NCBI RefSeq assembly: GCF_029889905.1 | Contig: NZ_JARANZ010000001.1 | Coordinates: 124,001-188,000, forward strand | DNA length: 64,000 nt | Reading direction: 5' to 3' | Origin: Chromohalobacter sp. 11-W | GTDB lineage: Bacteria > Pseudomonadota > Gammaproteobacteria > Pseudomonadales > Halomonadaceae | Shown here: positions 8,049 to 18,242 of the stretch, in pieces | Layout of the letters: every line of letters starts with the position of its first letter | Numbering within the stretch: position 1 is the stretch's first letter | Translations under genes and position numbers: made by a program | The notes under the pieces: model-generated | The model's input: only the letters and a program-made list of their open reading frames with translations | Databases searched by the model: none | Told to the model about the DNA's origin: nothing

Positions 8049-9956
8049 ATGCAAGTAGAATTGCTGGAGATTCGTCAGCACATGGCGCAGTTTCCGCCCT
8101 TCGAGCAGCTGTCTGACGACTTGCTCGATGAGCTGGCCGGTCAGATCGAGGTTGGGTATTTTCAGGCCGAAACCGATATTTACCGCCATGGAGATGCCGT
8201 CGAGTATCTCCACTACATTCGTAGTGGCGCTATCGATCTCTATCGCCGCAACGGCGATCTTTATAACCGCCTCAGCGAAGGCGATATCTTCGGTCAGTTC
8301 GACTTGCTCAGGGATCGCCGCGTACGTTTCCCGGCCCGGGCGATCGAAGATACGCTGATCTACTTCATCCCCCTCGCGGCGTTTCAACACTTGTGCGAGG
8401 CGGACGACAATTTCGCCGATTTCGTCGAGGTCGAGCGCCCGCGGCTGGAGTCTACCGTCGACCAGCAGCGCAAGGGCCATGAGATGCTGGTGACGCGGGT
8501 GCGCAAGCTGGCCTCCCGGGCACCGGTGATGGTGGAAAGCGATGCTACGGTGCAGGAGGCGGCGCAGCGCATGGGTGAGCACAGTGCCTCCTCGGTACTG
8601 GTGCTGGCGGCGCCGCAAACAGCGGACGATTCGCATGCTTTTACCCATGAAGACGGGCAACTGCGCCGTATGGTCGGTATTCTCACCGACCACGATCTAC
8701 GTAACCGTGTCCTGGCCGAGGGACGGCCGGCGAGCACCACGGTGGGGGAGCTGATCAACGAGCGCCCAATCACCATTCAGTCCGACGAGTCGGTGTATGA
8801 AGCGATGCTGCGCATGCTGCGCAACAATATTCATCACCTGCCTGTCTTGTATCGGCGGCGCCCGGTGGGCGTGTTACATCTATCCGATATCGTGCGCTAC
8901 GAGACTAATAGTAGCTTGTATCTGGTGGACAATATCTTTCGCCAGCCCAATGTCGAAGGGCTGGCCGCTATGAGCAGTGACGTGCGCGCGGCCTTCGTGC
9001 GTATGGTCAACGAAGACGACAATTCGCAGATGGTCAGCAGTTCGCTGTCGAGCATCGGGCGCGCGTTTACACGCCGCTTGCTGGAATTGGCCGAGGAAGA
9101 GCTGGGGCCGCCGCCAGTACCGTATTGTTTCATGGCGTTGGGTTCGATGGCGCGCAATGAGCAGTCCATCGTCACCGACCAAGACAATGCCCTGGTACTC
9201 GATGACAGCTTCGACCCCGAGCAACATGACGCGTACTTTCTGACATTGGCTCAACGCGTCAGTGATGGGTTGGCGGCATGCGGTTATAGCTATTGCAAGG
9301 GTGACGTCATGGCCACCAATTCGCGTTGGCGCCAGCCGCTACACGTGTGGCAGCAATATTTCCGCGACTGGATCGACGACCCTAGCCCCGAGCGCTTGCT
9401 GCACAGCTCCATCTTTTTCGATCTCGACAGTGTTTATGGCGACGAGGCGTTCGTCGAAAGCCTTCAAGATCTGGTCGCTGGGCGTGCCTCTCAGCGTCCA
9501 CGCTTTCTGGCCGCGATGGCGCGCAATGCGTTGAATCGTACGCCTCCGCTGGGTTTTTTCCGCACGTTCGTGATGGAAAAAGACGGCGAGCAGAATAATA
9601 CGATCAATCTCAAGCGACGTGGCACGGCGCCCTTGGTCGATCTGATCCGTGTGCATGCGCTGGCCTGCGGCTCACGGGCGCAGAACTCCTTCGACCGTCT
9701 CGAGGATATCAACAAGACTCGCTTGCTCGCGGGCCACTCCGGGGAGCGAATTCGCTACGCCCTGGAATTTATCGCCATGGTGCGAATTCGCCATCAGGTC
9801 ATCGATATCCAGGAAGAGCGTGAACCGGACAATAACATTGAGCCCGAAAACGTCTCGGATAACGAGCGCCACAATCTCAAGGACGCCTTTCAGGTACTGA
9901 GCAACGCCCAGAAATTCCTGAAGTTCCGTTATCCCATGCCTTCCCAGAAGCGCTGA
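8049..9956 (+). CDS. cNMP-binding / CBS-pair / DUF294 nucleotidyltransferase-like signalling protein
   Basis: The 635-residue product has four modules. An N-terminal cyclic-nucleotide-binding fold (about 15-125) contains EGDIFGQFDLL. A pair of CBS domains (about 150-290) includes GILTDHDLRNRV. A DUF294 nucleotidyltransferase-like domain follows, with GSMARNEQ and TDQDNAL near 360-385, resembling the GlnD-type catalytic signature. A DUF294 C-terminal helical domain ends the protein. The architecture suggests a protein modified or switched by nucleotides, but the target is unknown. ATG 8049 was chosen over an upstream TTG (8031) because GGAGAG sits 8 bases before it. The next gene, a DnaQ-like exonuclease, starts 6 bases after the stop, so the two form an operon; this pairing is familiar from other gammaproteobacteria, often beside acetate genes. 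Confidence 0.8.
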   Translation: MQVELLEIRQHMAQFPPFEQLSDDLLDELAGQIEVGYFQAETDIYRHGDAVEYLHYIRSGAIDLYRRNGDLYNRLSEGDIFGQFDLLRDRRVRFPARAIEDTLIYFIPLAAFQHLCEADDNFADFVEVERPRLESTVDQQRKGHEMLVTRVRKLASRAPVMVESDATVQEAAQRMGEHSASSVLVLAAPQTADDSHAFTHEDGQLRRMVGILTDHDLRNRVLAEGRPASTTVGELINERPITIQSDESVYEAMLRMLRNNIHHLPVLYRRRPVGVLHLSDIVRYETNSSLYLVDNIFRQPNVEGLAAMSSDVRAAFVRMVNEDDNSQMVSSSLSSIGRAFTRRLLELAEEELGPPPVPYCFMALGSMARNEQSIVTDQDNALVLDDSFDPEQHDAYFLTLAQRVSDGLAACGYSYCKGDVMATNSRWRQPLHVWQQYFRDWIDDPSPERLLHSSIFFDLDSVYGDEAFVESLQDLVAGRASQRPRFLAAMARNALNRTPPLGFFRTFVMEKDGEQNNTINLKRRGTAPLVDLIRVHALACGSRAQNSFDRLEDINKTRLLAGHSGERIRYALEFIAMVRIRHQVIDIQEEREPDNNIEPENVSDNERHNLKDAFQVLSNAQKFLKFRYPMPSQKR

Positions 9957-9962
9957 TATTTA

Positions 9963-10688
9963 ATGAAGCCACTGCTTTCACGCCGACACCCGGAGCCGCC
10001 GACATGGGCGGATTATTTCATGGCGCGTCGCGAGCAGGCGCGTGATACGGCACTGGAACGCTACTTCGATGTCGGTGTGCCCACGCCGGAGACCCCCATC
10101 GGTGACGTGCCGATGTTGGCCATGGACATGGAAACCACGGGTCTCGATGAGCAGCGTCACGCCATCGTCAGCATCGGTGTGGTGCCGTTCGACCTGCAGC
10201 GCATACGGCTCGCCGAGCGTCGTTACTGGGTCGTGAGGCCGCCACGTCCTCTCAATGAGCGCTCGATTACCTTTCACCATATTACCCATAGCGAGATCGA
10301 GCAGGCCCCCGACCTTGATGATGTTCTTGATGAGCTTTTGGCCGTGATGGCTGGGCGCATCGTCGTGGTGCATTATCGCCATATCGAGCGGACCTTCCTG
10401 AATGCAGCCGTCAAGGCACGGCGCGGCGAGGGCATCCACTTTCCCGTGATTGACACCATGTCGCTGGAAGCGCGCCTGCACCGTCAGTCGTGGTGGGCAC
10501 GCCTACGGCGCTGGCTGGGGCGTCCGCCGGCGTCGATTCGCCTGCCCGATAGCCGCACGCGCTATGGCTTGCCGCCCTACCAGGCACATCATGCCTTGAT
10601 CGATGCCCTGGCGACTGCCGAATTGCTGCAAGCCCAGATTGCCCATCGCTACAGTCCCGAGACGCCACTCCGCGAAGTATGGAACTAG
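9963..10688 (+). CDS. DnaQ-family 3'-5' exonuclease (DEDDh type)
   Basis: The 241-residue protein has the RNase-T/DnaQ fold. Exo I is AMDMETTGLD with D55 and E57. The Exo III HALID motif near residue 208 fits H-x4-D. In Exo II the usual Asp appears as Glu (HYRHIERTFL), which may be a family feature. It resembles the epsilon-like exonucleases encoded next to DUF294 signalling proteins rather than the replicative DnaQ, because it carries an N-terminal 45-residue extension and lacks the clamp-binding C-terminus. It is co-transcribed with the preceding gene and ends at a strong hairpin. Confidence 0.8.
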   Translation: MKPLLSRRHPEPPTWADYFMARREQARDTALERYFDVGVPTPETPIGDVPMLAMDMETTGLDEQRHAIVSIGVVPFDLQRIRLAERRYWVVRPPRPLNERSITFHHITHSEIEQAPDLDDVLDELLAVMAGRIVVVHYRHIERTFLNAAVKARRGEGIHFPVIDTMSLEARLHRQSWWARLRRWLGRPPASIRLPDSRTRYGLPPYQAHHALIDALATAELLQAQIAHRYSPETPLREVWN

Positions 10689-10715
10689 AATCCACAGGTT
10701 AGAGATGCTGAAAAC

Positions 10716-10745
10716 GAAGAAGGCGGCCCGTAGGCCGCCTTCTTC
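10716..10745. terminator. bidirectional terminator hairpin
   Basis: A perfect 13-bp stem gaagaaggcggcc / ggccgccttcttc with loop cgta separates the exonuclease gene from the convergent BCCT gene. T-rich ends exist on both strands (plus: the ttctt inside the arm; minus: gtttt), so it probably stops both transcripts. Confidence 0.7.
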
Positions 10746-10768
10746 ATATCGCGAATAGGGACATCGCG

Positions 10769-12415
10769 TTACGCGCTGCGGGGTTCGCTCATCAAGCCTT
10801 TGATGATGGCGTAGCAGGCCGCCAGCAAGACCAGCGTGAAGGGCAGACCCGTGGTGATGACCGCCGTTTGTAGTGCGGTGAGGCCACCTCCCAACAGCAA
10901 GGCGATAGCGATTGCGCCTTCGATCAAAGCCCAGAAAACGCGCTGAGGCTTGGGTGCGTCGACCTTGCCGCCGGCAGTGATAGAGTCGATGACCAGTGAG
11001 CCTGAGTCCGAGGAGGTGATGAAGAACACCATCACCAGCACGATACCCACGAACGAGGTGATCGCCGTCAGCGGTAGCTGGCCGAGCATGGTAAACAGTT
11101 GCAGCTCCAGTGCGGCATCCTGCACTCCATTGTACCCATCGGAGATGACCTGATCGATGGCGGTGCCCCCGAAGGCGGTCATCCACAGGATCGATACCAG
11201 TGTCGGCACCAGCAACACGGCGATCAAGAATTCACGCACGGTGCGGCCACGGCTGACGCGGGCGATGAACATCCCGACGAACGGAGACCAGGAAATCCAC
11301 CAAGCCCAGTAGTACGCCGTCCAGCCTTGCGTGAAGCCAGTATCCTCACGGCCGAAGGGGTTGGAGAGGGCGGGGAGATTCTTGACGTAACCGAGTAGGT
11401 TCTCGAAGAACCCTGTCGCGATGAACAGCGTCGGCCCGACGAAGATCACGAAGAGTAGCAGCAGGAAGGCGAGTGCCATGTTGAGCTGCGAGAGGCGTTG
11501 CACGCCCTTGTCGACACCGGCGAGTACCGAGCCCAGCGCCACCAGCGTAATACCCAGGATCAGTACCACCATGGTGACGTTGGTGTTGGGCGTATCGAAC
11601 AGATAATGCAGCCCCGCAGAGGCCTGTGAAGCGCCCAGCCCGAGAGAGGTCGCCAGACCGAAGAGGGTGGCGAAGACCGCCAGGATATCGATGATATGGC
11701 CGGGCCATCCCCAGACGCGCTCACCCAGAATCGGGTAGAAGATCGAGCGCATGGTCAGCGGCAGGCCCTTGTTATAGGAGAACAGTGCCAGCGACAGAGC
11801 GACGATGGCATAGATGCCCCAAGGGTGCAGTCCCCAGTGGAAAATCGTTGCCGCCATGCCCAGCTGTGCCGCTGCTTGCGCGTTGCCCTCGGCGCCACCT
11901 AGAGGAGCGCCACCACCACCCGCAAGCGAGGTGCCGAAGTGGGTCAGCGGCTCGGAAACGCCGTAGAACATCAAACCGATGCCCATCCCCGCTGCGAACA
12001 GCATGGCGAACCAGCCGGCATAACTGAAATCTGGCGTGGCGTTGGCGCCGCCCAAGCGGACCTTGCTCAGTGGGGTGAAAATCAGTACGACAGCGAGTAC
12101 TACGAAAATATTAGCGGCAAGAATGAAGAACCAATCCAAGTTGCCCGTCAAGAACGAGAACATGGCATTGAAAATCGGTGCCACCTGGTTCTGGAAAGCC
12201 AGCGTCACGATGACGAAAAACAAGATCACCAAGGAGGAGACCGTGAACACCTTGCCGTGTAGATCGAAGTCGATACCGAACTTCGTGGAGGTGATGTTGT
12301 CCTGGCCTATTACATAATCGGTATCGATTAAGTTCGCCGGCCCATCCGGAGCCGGAATACCCTCTGAGCCTTCATTTGGTTCGTTGGCAGTATCGTCCTG
12401 CGAACGTTTGTCCAT
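10769..12415 (-). CDS. BCCT-family glycine betaine transporter
   Basis: This is a 548-residue secondary carrier with a charged, acidic N-terminal tail (about 50 residues) and about twelve membrane helices. Family signatures are GMGIGLMFYGVSEP and the Trp-rich YYWAWWISWSPFVGMF followed by ARVSRGRTVREF. The MGIG form of the glycine motif is the one seen in Na+-coupled betaine carriers such as BetP; H+-coupled choline carriers differ there. Its place at the edge of the betaine degradation region suggests uptake of glycine betaine for osmoprotection, catabolism or both. The C-terminus is short, without the long regulatory tail of BetP. GGAG precedes the ATG. Substrate choice (betaine, ectoine, carnitine) cannot be fixed from sequence. 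Confidence 0.85.
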   Translation of the reverse strand: MDKRSQDDTANEPNEGSEGIPAPDGPANLIDTDYVIGQDNITSTKFGIDFDLHGKVFTVSSLVILFFVIVTLAFQNQVAPIFNAMFSFLTGNLDWFFILAANIFVVLAVVLIFTPLSKVRLGGANATPDFSYAGWFAMLFAAGMGIGLMFYGVSEPLTHFGTSLAGGGGAPLGGAEGNAQAAAQLGMAATIFHWGLHPWGIYAIVALSLALFSYNKGLPLTMRSIFYPILGERVWGWPGHIIDILAVFATLFGLATSLGLGASQASAGLHYLFDTPNTNVTMVVLILGITLVALGSVLAGVDKGVQRLSQLNMALAFLLLLFVIFVGPTLFIATGFFENLLGYVKNLPALSNPFGREDTGFTQGWTAYYWAWWISWSPFVGMFIARVSRGRTVREFLIAVLLVPTLVSILWMTAFGGTAIDQVISDGYNGVQDAALELQLFTMLGQLPLTAITSFVGIVLVMVFFITSSDSGSLVIDSITAGGKVDAPKPQRVFWALIEGAIAIALLLGGGLTALQTAVITTGLPFTLVLLAACYAIIKGLMSEPRSA

Positions 12416-12587
12416 GAGAATTCTCCGTCTCAGGTAAGCGTCGGTTGCGTCATTGACGCGAGATATGCCTTATCGGCAGTAAGCGCATTGTACTTAAGAA
12501 GTCTGCATAGTTGAGTCGTTTTTTCCATGAAGACCTTAAACGTTTCGCGGTGCGTTTCGCAAAAGCGTCTCACTTGTGTGGGCGCAT

Positions 12588-13511
12588 TCAAGATTCGGCG
12601 CTGCGTGCCGCTTCCTCGACGATCCAGTCGTGCACGGCACGCACCCGCCGGTCATCCAGCGCCCCAGGATGATAGACCAGGCCATAGCGCTTGCCGGTGG
12701 CCACGGCGCCAGCGAACGGCGCGATCAGGGCGCCGGTGTCGAGCTCATCGGTAATCAGCGTGCGCCGTGCAATCGCCACGCCCATGCCGGCGATGGCCGC
12801 CTCCACGGTCAAGTGATTGCGATTGAACGTATAGCCACGCCGCACGTTGACCGATTCGTCGCCCAGCGCATGCAGGTAGTGCTCCCATTCGGCGTAATCG
12901 TGGCTGCCGCGCCACGCGGTAACGTCATGCAGCAGCGGGTAGTAGCCTAGATCCTCCGGGCGCACCAGCGGTGGGCGGCGGCGCAGCAGTTGCGGCGAAC
13001 ATACCGCGAAAATCTCTTCATCCATCAGCGGCGTGATTTGGAAGCCGGCGTAGCGCCCATCGTTGAGGTCGATGGCCAGCTCGAACTCGCCCTCACGCAG
13101 TGACAGGTTGCTGTCTTCGGAGGCGACATGCAACTCGATGTCGGGAAAGCGCGCTTGTAATCGCGTCAGTCGCGGCATCAACCACTTGGCGAGAAACGAG
13201 GGCACACAGCGCAAGCGCAGCACGCCGCTCATGACCCCCGTACGCAGGCGACGCACCTCCATCCCCACTGCATCGTAGGCCTGATCGACCACCGTCGCCA
13301 GGCGTTGGCCTTCATCGGTGAGTTCCAGGCGTCGTGGCAGGCGGCGGAAGAGCTTGAAGCCCAGCCGCGCCTCGAGCTGCTTGATCTGCTGGCTGACCGC
13401 GCCCGTGGTTACGTTCAGTTCTTCGGCGGCCCGGGTGAAGGAAAGGTGGCGCGCGCTGATCGCGAAGACCTTGAGCCAGGCGTGGGTTTGGGCGTGCAGA
13501 GTACGGCTCAT
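12588..13511 (-). CDS. LysR-family transcriptional regulator (GcvA-like)
   Basis: The 307-residue protein has an N-terminal winged helix (RHLSFTRAAEELNVTTGAVS, about 20-40, with RRLPRRLELTDEG after it) and a periplasmic-binding-like effector domain (about 95-295). The amino acid pattern is like GcvA and AmpR-type regulators. It is divergent from sdaA, with a 138-base gap containing nested dyads, so control of serine dehydratase is the simplest inference. The BCCT transporter gene lies downstream on the same strand. The effector is unknown; glycine or serine would fit the neighbours. Confidence 0.85.
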   Translation of the reverse strand: MSRTLHAQTHAWLKVFAISARHLSFTRAAEELNVTTGAVSQQIKQLEARLGFKLFRRLPRRLELTDEGQRLATVVDQAYDAVGMEVRRLRTGVMSGVLRLRCVPSFLAKWLMPRLTRLQARFPDIELHVASEDSNLSLREGEFELAIDLNDGRYAGFQITPLMDEEIFAVCSPQLLRRRPPLVRPEDLGYYPLLHDVTAWRGSHDYAEWEHYLHALGDESVNVRRGYTFNRNHLTVEAAIAGMGVAIARRTLITDELDTGALIAPFAGAVATGKRYGLVYHPGALDDRRVRAVHDWIVEEAARSAES

Positions 13512-13588
13512 GGTTTAGCCATTCTAAAGCTTGGTCGAATTATTCTCCGTTGCCCAGCATCCGGGCTGGCTTCAAGCTAAAGTTAAAT

Positions 13589-13613
13589 CGAGCTACTAAC
13601 AAGCTCGTTTAGT
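13589..13613. promoter_or_regulatory. nested dyads in the lysR / sdaA gap
   Basis: Two overlapping inverted repeats lie 35-60 bases before the sdaA start: cgagct (13589-13594) with agctcg (13602-13607), and actaa (13595-13599) with ttagt (13609-13613). LysR regulators usually bind short interrupted dyads at such positions. No binding data exist here. Confidence 0.35.
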
Positions 13614-13649
13614 AATTTTGATACATCAAGACTGTTCGAGGTGTCACGC

Positions 13650-15029
13650 ATGTCAATCAGTGTGTTCGATCTGTTTAAAGTGGGAATTGGACCGTCCAGT
13701 TCGCATACGGTCGGCCCCATGCGTGCGGCCTGCGACTTCATCGATGCACTGCGCTCGCATGATTGGCTGACGCGTGTCACACGCATCGAAGTGCATCTGC
13801 ATGGCTCGCTATGCGCCACTGGCAAGGGGCATGGCACGGATCAGGCCGTGATCATGGGGCTCATGGGCGAACGCCCCGCCTGCATCGACCCGGAGATAGT
13901 CCCCGCCTGCATGGAAGAACTGCGCGAATCGCAGACCTTGCTGCTCGCCGGACAGCAGCCGATCTCATTTCCCTGGGCACGCGACATGCAATGGCATGAA
14001 GAGTCGCTTGCCTATCATCCCAATGCGTTGCGCCTCATCGCCCATGCCCACGGAGAAGAGCTGTATCGCAATACCTATTACTCCGTGGGTGGCGGCTTCG
14101 TCGTCGACGAGTCACAGGCGGCCAGCGGCGCGCTGGATAGCGATACCACGACGTTACCGTTTGATTTCGCTACGGCGGAAGAACTGCTCATGCTGTGCCG
14201 CACGCATGGATTACGTATCAGCGAGTTGATGCTCGAAAATGAGAAGGCTTGGCGCGACGAAGCAAGCGTTCGCGACGAGCTGTGGCGTATCTGGGAGGCG
14301 ATGAAGGCCTGCGTTGACAACGGCTTGCGCCATGATGGCGTGTTGCCCGGTGGACTCAATGTCAAACGCCGGGCCAGTACGCTGCATCGCCGCCTGCAGG
14401 CGGCCAGCGACAATACCAGCGTGATTGCCTCGACCTTTTCGGCGATGGATTGGGTCAATGTCTTCGCCCTGGCCGTCAATGAGGAAAACGCCGCCGGTGG
14501 GCGTATGGTAACCGCGCCGACCAACGGGGCAGCGGGTATCGTCCCGGCGGTATTGCACTATTACATGCAGTTCCAGCCAGACGCCTGCCAACGCGATGTC
14601 GTCGATTTTCTGCTTACGGCTGGCGCCATCGGCATCCTATGCAAGAAGAATGCCTCGATTTCCGGTGCCGAGGTCGGTTGCCAAGGCGAGGTCGGATCGG
14701 CGTGCGCGATGGCTGCGGCCGGGCTCGCGGAGGTAATGGGCGGCACGCCCGCGCAGGTCGAGAACGCCGCCGAGATCGGCCTCGAGCACAACCTGGGGTT
14801 GACCTGCGACCCCATCGGCGGCTTGGTACAGGTGCCGTGCATCGAGCGTAACGCCATCGCTTCGGTGAAGGCGATCAACGCCGCGCAGATGGCGCTGGGA
14901 GGCGATGGCGAACATTTCGTGTCCCTCGACCGTGTCATTCGTACCATGCGCGATACCGGCGCCGATATGCAGGATAAGTACAAGGAAACCTCGCGTGGAG
15001 GCCTGGCGGTGAATGCCATCGAATGCTGA
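13650..15029 (+). CDS. sdaA: L-serine dehydratase (iron-sulfur, single chain)
   Basis: The enzyme deaminates L-serine to pyruvate and ammonia, the exit of the betaine-glycine-serine route into central metabolism. The 459-residue product is a fused beta-alpha type. The N-terminal domain starts with [20 protein letters not shown] (SSHT motif). The alpha-domain has [14 protein letters not shown], a [14 protein letters not shown] stretch and a CDPIGG segment, supplying cysteines for the 4Fe-4S cluster. ATG 13650 is preferred over a GTG at 13641 because GAGG lies at suitable spacing. In Pseudomonas a serine dehydratase gene sits beside gbdR, supporting a role in this pathway. A terminator follows. 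Confidence 0.93.
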   Translation: MSISVFDLFKVGIGPSSSHTVGPMRAACDFIDALRSHDWLTRVTRIEVHLHGSLCATGKGHGTDQAVIMGLMGERPACIDPEIVPACMEELRESQTLLLAGQQPISFPWARDMQWHEESLAYHPNALRLIAHAHGEELYRNTYYSVGGGFVVDESQAASGALDSDTTTLPFDFATAEELLMLCRTHGLRISELMLENEKAWRDEASVRDELWRIWEAMKACVDNGLRHDGVLPGGLNVKRRASTLHRRLQAASDNTSVIASTFSAMDWVNVFALAVNEENAAGGRMVTAPTNGAAGIVPAVLHYYMQFQPDACQRDVVDFLLTAGAIGILCKKNASISGAEVGCQGEVGSACAMAAAGLAEVMGGTPAQVENAAEIGLEHNLGLTCDPIGGLVQVPCIERNAIASVKAINAAQMALGGDGEHFVSLDRVIRTMRDTGADMQDKYKETSRGGLAVNAIEC

Positions 15030-15055
15030 CGCTGAATCGTTCGATCAACCCTTTG

Positions 15056-15081
15056 GGACGCCTGCGGGGCGTCCTTTTTTT
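15056..15081 (+). terminator. rho-independent terminator of sdaA
   Basis: The stem ggacgcc (15056-15062) / ggcgtcc (15068-15074) with loop tgcgg is followed by seven T (15075-15081). Confidence 0.88.
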
Positions 15082-15211
15082 GATTCGGGATCGCACCGCG
15101 TGGCCTTCTATGGTTTTATTCCGTCGGACAGTAGTGCGCTTAGGGTGGCCGGGTCCATGCTCGGTGCCCTGCCTAGGACTCCCGACGAGATTAAGATAGA
15201 GAAGGTCGCTC

Positions 15212-15949
15212 ATGAGCGAGACAGATAGCTGCATCATCCGCCATTTCCGGCATTACGCGAATCTCACCGAGAGTGACGAAGCCCTGCTGGACTCGCTTGA
15301 ACGCGAGCCGCGCGAGGTCGAGCGCGGAGAGGCACTATGGCAAACCGACGATCCGGCGGGGCGTTTCTGCACGCTTTCCAAGGGCTGGGCGTATTCCTTT
15401 CGTGACATGGAAGATGGCTCGCGCCAGATTCTGGAGATCTACCTGCCCGGGGATGTCATTGGACTGCGCGAGTTCGCCTTTCAAGAGCGCCTGGCCGGGG
15501 TGATGATGTTCGATGACGGCGTCGTCTGCGATTTTCCTCATCGCCGTTTGCTCGAGGTGTTTCGAGAATCCTTTACCCTGTCGATGATTTTCTTCGCCGT
15601 GTCCTCGCAACAGCAAGCCCTACTGACCGAGCGTCTGGTCAATCTGGCGCGACGCAGCGCACGTCAGAAAGTGGCGCATCTGATCTACGAGATGTATATG
15701 CGTCTGCAGCGCACCATGCCTCACGCCACGCGGCGTTTCCGTCTGCCGCTGTCGCAGCAGCAATTGGGCGATGCGCTGGGCCTCACCTCGGTGCATATCA
15801 GCCGGACGTTAAGCGGGTTCCGCGAGGATGGCTTGTTGATCCGCGAGCGTCAGTGGGTCGAATTGCTCGATCCCGATGCCTTGGCCCGCGAGGCCGAATT
15901 CGCCGGACGGTATCTGCGGGATAGACTAGGGCCGATGTCGGGGGAGTGA
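15212..15949 (+). CDS. Crp/Fnr-family transcriptional regulator
   Basis: The 245-residue protein has an N-terminal cyclic-nucleotide-binding fold (about 25-140) and a C-terminal winged helix, with LPLSQQQLGDALGLTSVHIS as the recognition unit near 180-200. It lacks the cluster of N-terminal cysteines of oxygen-sensing FNR; only isolated Cys are present, so a 4Fe-4S sensor is unlikely. It has its own transcription unit after the sdaA terminator and converges on a lysR gene. Nothing visible ties it to betaine genes other than location. Related proteins regulate nitrogen oxide, heme or stationary-phase genes. Confidence 0.82.
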   Translation: MSETDSCIIRHFRHYANLTESDEALLDSLEREPREVERGEALWQTDDPAGRFCTLSKGWAYSFRDMEDGSRQILEIYLPGDVIGLREFAFQERLAGVMMFDDGVVCDFPHRRLLEVFRESFTLSMIFFAVSSQQQALLTERLVNLARRSARQKVAHLIYEMYMRLQRTMPHATRRFRLPLSQQQLGDALGLTSVHISRTLSGFREDGLLIRERQWVELLDPDALAREAEFAGRYLRDRLGPMSGE

Positions 15950-15975
15950 GTCGCGAGGCTGTTACGGGGCATGAG

Positions 15976-16860
15976 TCAGGTGTGTAGCGTGTCCGGCAAG
16001 TGCGCGACTAGAAAATCGACGAACTGGCGCACCTTGGGCGAGAGGTGTCGGTGGCGCGGATAGATCGCCCACACTGCGGTGTCGGTGAATTGATAGGCAT
16101 CCAGCACCGACACCAGTTGCCCCTGCGCCAAGTACGGCGCCACATAGTAGTCCGGTAACTGCGCCAGCCCCAATCCCTTCAAGACCGCATCGAGCAGCGC
16201 CGGCCCTGAATTGGCACGCCAGCGGCCCTCGATACGTATTTCTCGGCGCTGGCCGTTGACCTCGAACAGCCAACTATCGCGGGAGCCGCGCAGGCAGTTG
16301 TGATGAGGCAGCTCGGCCAACGAGTGGGGTGGCGCGGCGCGCTCGAAGTAGTCCCGCGCGCCGACTACGTATTCGCGACGCTCGCATAGTCGCCGCGCGA
16401 TCAGGCTCGAGTCACGCAGCACGCCCATGCGGATGGCAACGTCGAAACCTTCCTCGATCAACTCGACCTGGCGGTTGGTGAAGTGCATGTCGACTTCGAG
16501 CTGCGGATGCAAGCACTGGAAATCGTTGACCAGCGGGGCGATGTAGCGCTCGCCGAACGTGGTGGCACAGGTCAGCCGCAATGTGCCCTTGGGCCGAGAC
16601 TGGAAGTCGACGATGGCTTCCTCGGCCTCGCGAAAGCCATCGAACAAATGGCGGCAATGCCGATAGTAGAGCGCGCCAGCGTCGGTGAGACGCGTCTGGC
16701 GCGTGGTGCGATACAAAAGCGTCGTGCCGAGTTGACTCTCGAGCTGCCCAATCGAGCGGCTCACGTGCGAGGTGGAAACCTTCAGATGCCGCGCAGCGGC
16801 GGAAAACGTGCCCAAGCGGGCGACTTCGATGAAGGCCTCGATACGATCCCAGCGCTGCAT
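15976..16860 (-). CDS. LysR-family transcriptional regulator next to frmAB
   Basis: The 294-residue LysR protein starts MQRWDRIEAFIEVARLG, with helix-turn-helix SAAARHLKVSTSHVSRSI. The effector-binding domain follows, with typical FDVAIRMG near residue 195. The start at 16860 matches LysR N-termini; an in-frame ATG 13 codons upstream adds unrelated residues. It is divergent from frmA (146-base gap), so it is the likely regulator of the formaldehyde detoxification pair. This differs from enterobacteria, where a small FrmR repressor does that job. Effector unknown. Confidence 0.85.
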   Translation of the reverse strand: MQRWDRIEAFIEVARLGTFSAAARHLKVSTSHVSRSIGQLESQLGTTLLYRTTRQTRLTDAGALYYRHCRHLFDGFREAEEAIVDFQSRPKGTLRLTCATTFGERYIAPLVNDFQCLHPQLEVDMHFTNRQVELIEEGFDVAIRMGVLRDSSLIARRLCERREYVVGARDYFERAAPPHSLAELPHHNCLRGSRDSWLFEVNGQRREIRIEGRWRANSGPALLDAVLKGLGLAQLPDYYVAPYLAQGQLVSVLDAYQFTDTAVWAIYPRHRHLSPKVRQFVDFLVAHLPDTLHT

Positions 16861-16952
16861 TGTTGCTCCACGGCAATAATGTTGTGACGTCGTAAGCATT
16901 TATCCAAGCGCGCCAACTGCCTAGACTGGTGGGGTTAACCACGCGCGCCTAG

Positions 16953-18116
<1,164 letters not shown>

Positions 18117-18203
18117 CACGCGCCCGAAGCCGCGCGAAAGGCGCTTGGTACGCGCCTGTGGTGATTCATCGCGGCCGGGCGCGCCCCGACGTCGTTCCAT
18201 CCG

Positions 18204-18224
18204 CCGGCGGCTCGATGCCGCCGG
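18204..18224 (+). other. hairpin in the frmA-frmB spacer
   Basis: A perfect 8-bp stem ccggcggc / gccgccgg with loop tcgat lies 18 bases before frmB. No T-run follows, so it is more likely an RNA processing or stabilising element than a terminator. Confidence 0.5.
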
Positions 18225-18242
18225 TCTCTCAGGGAGAGCACC

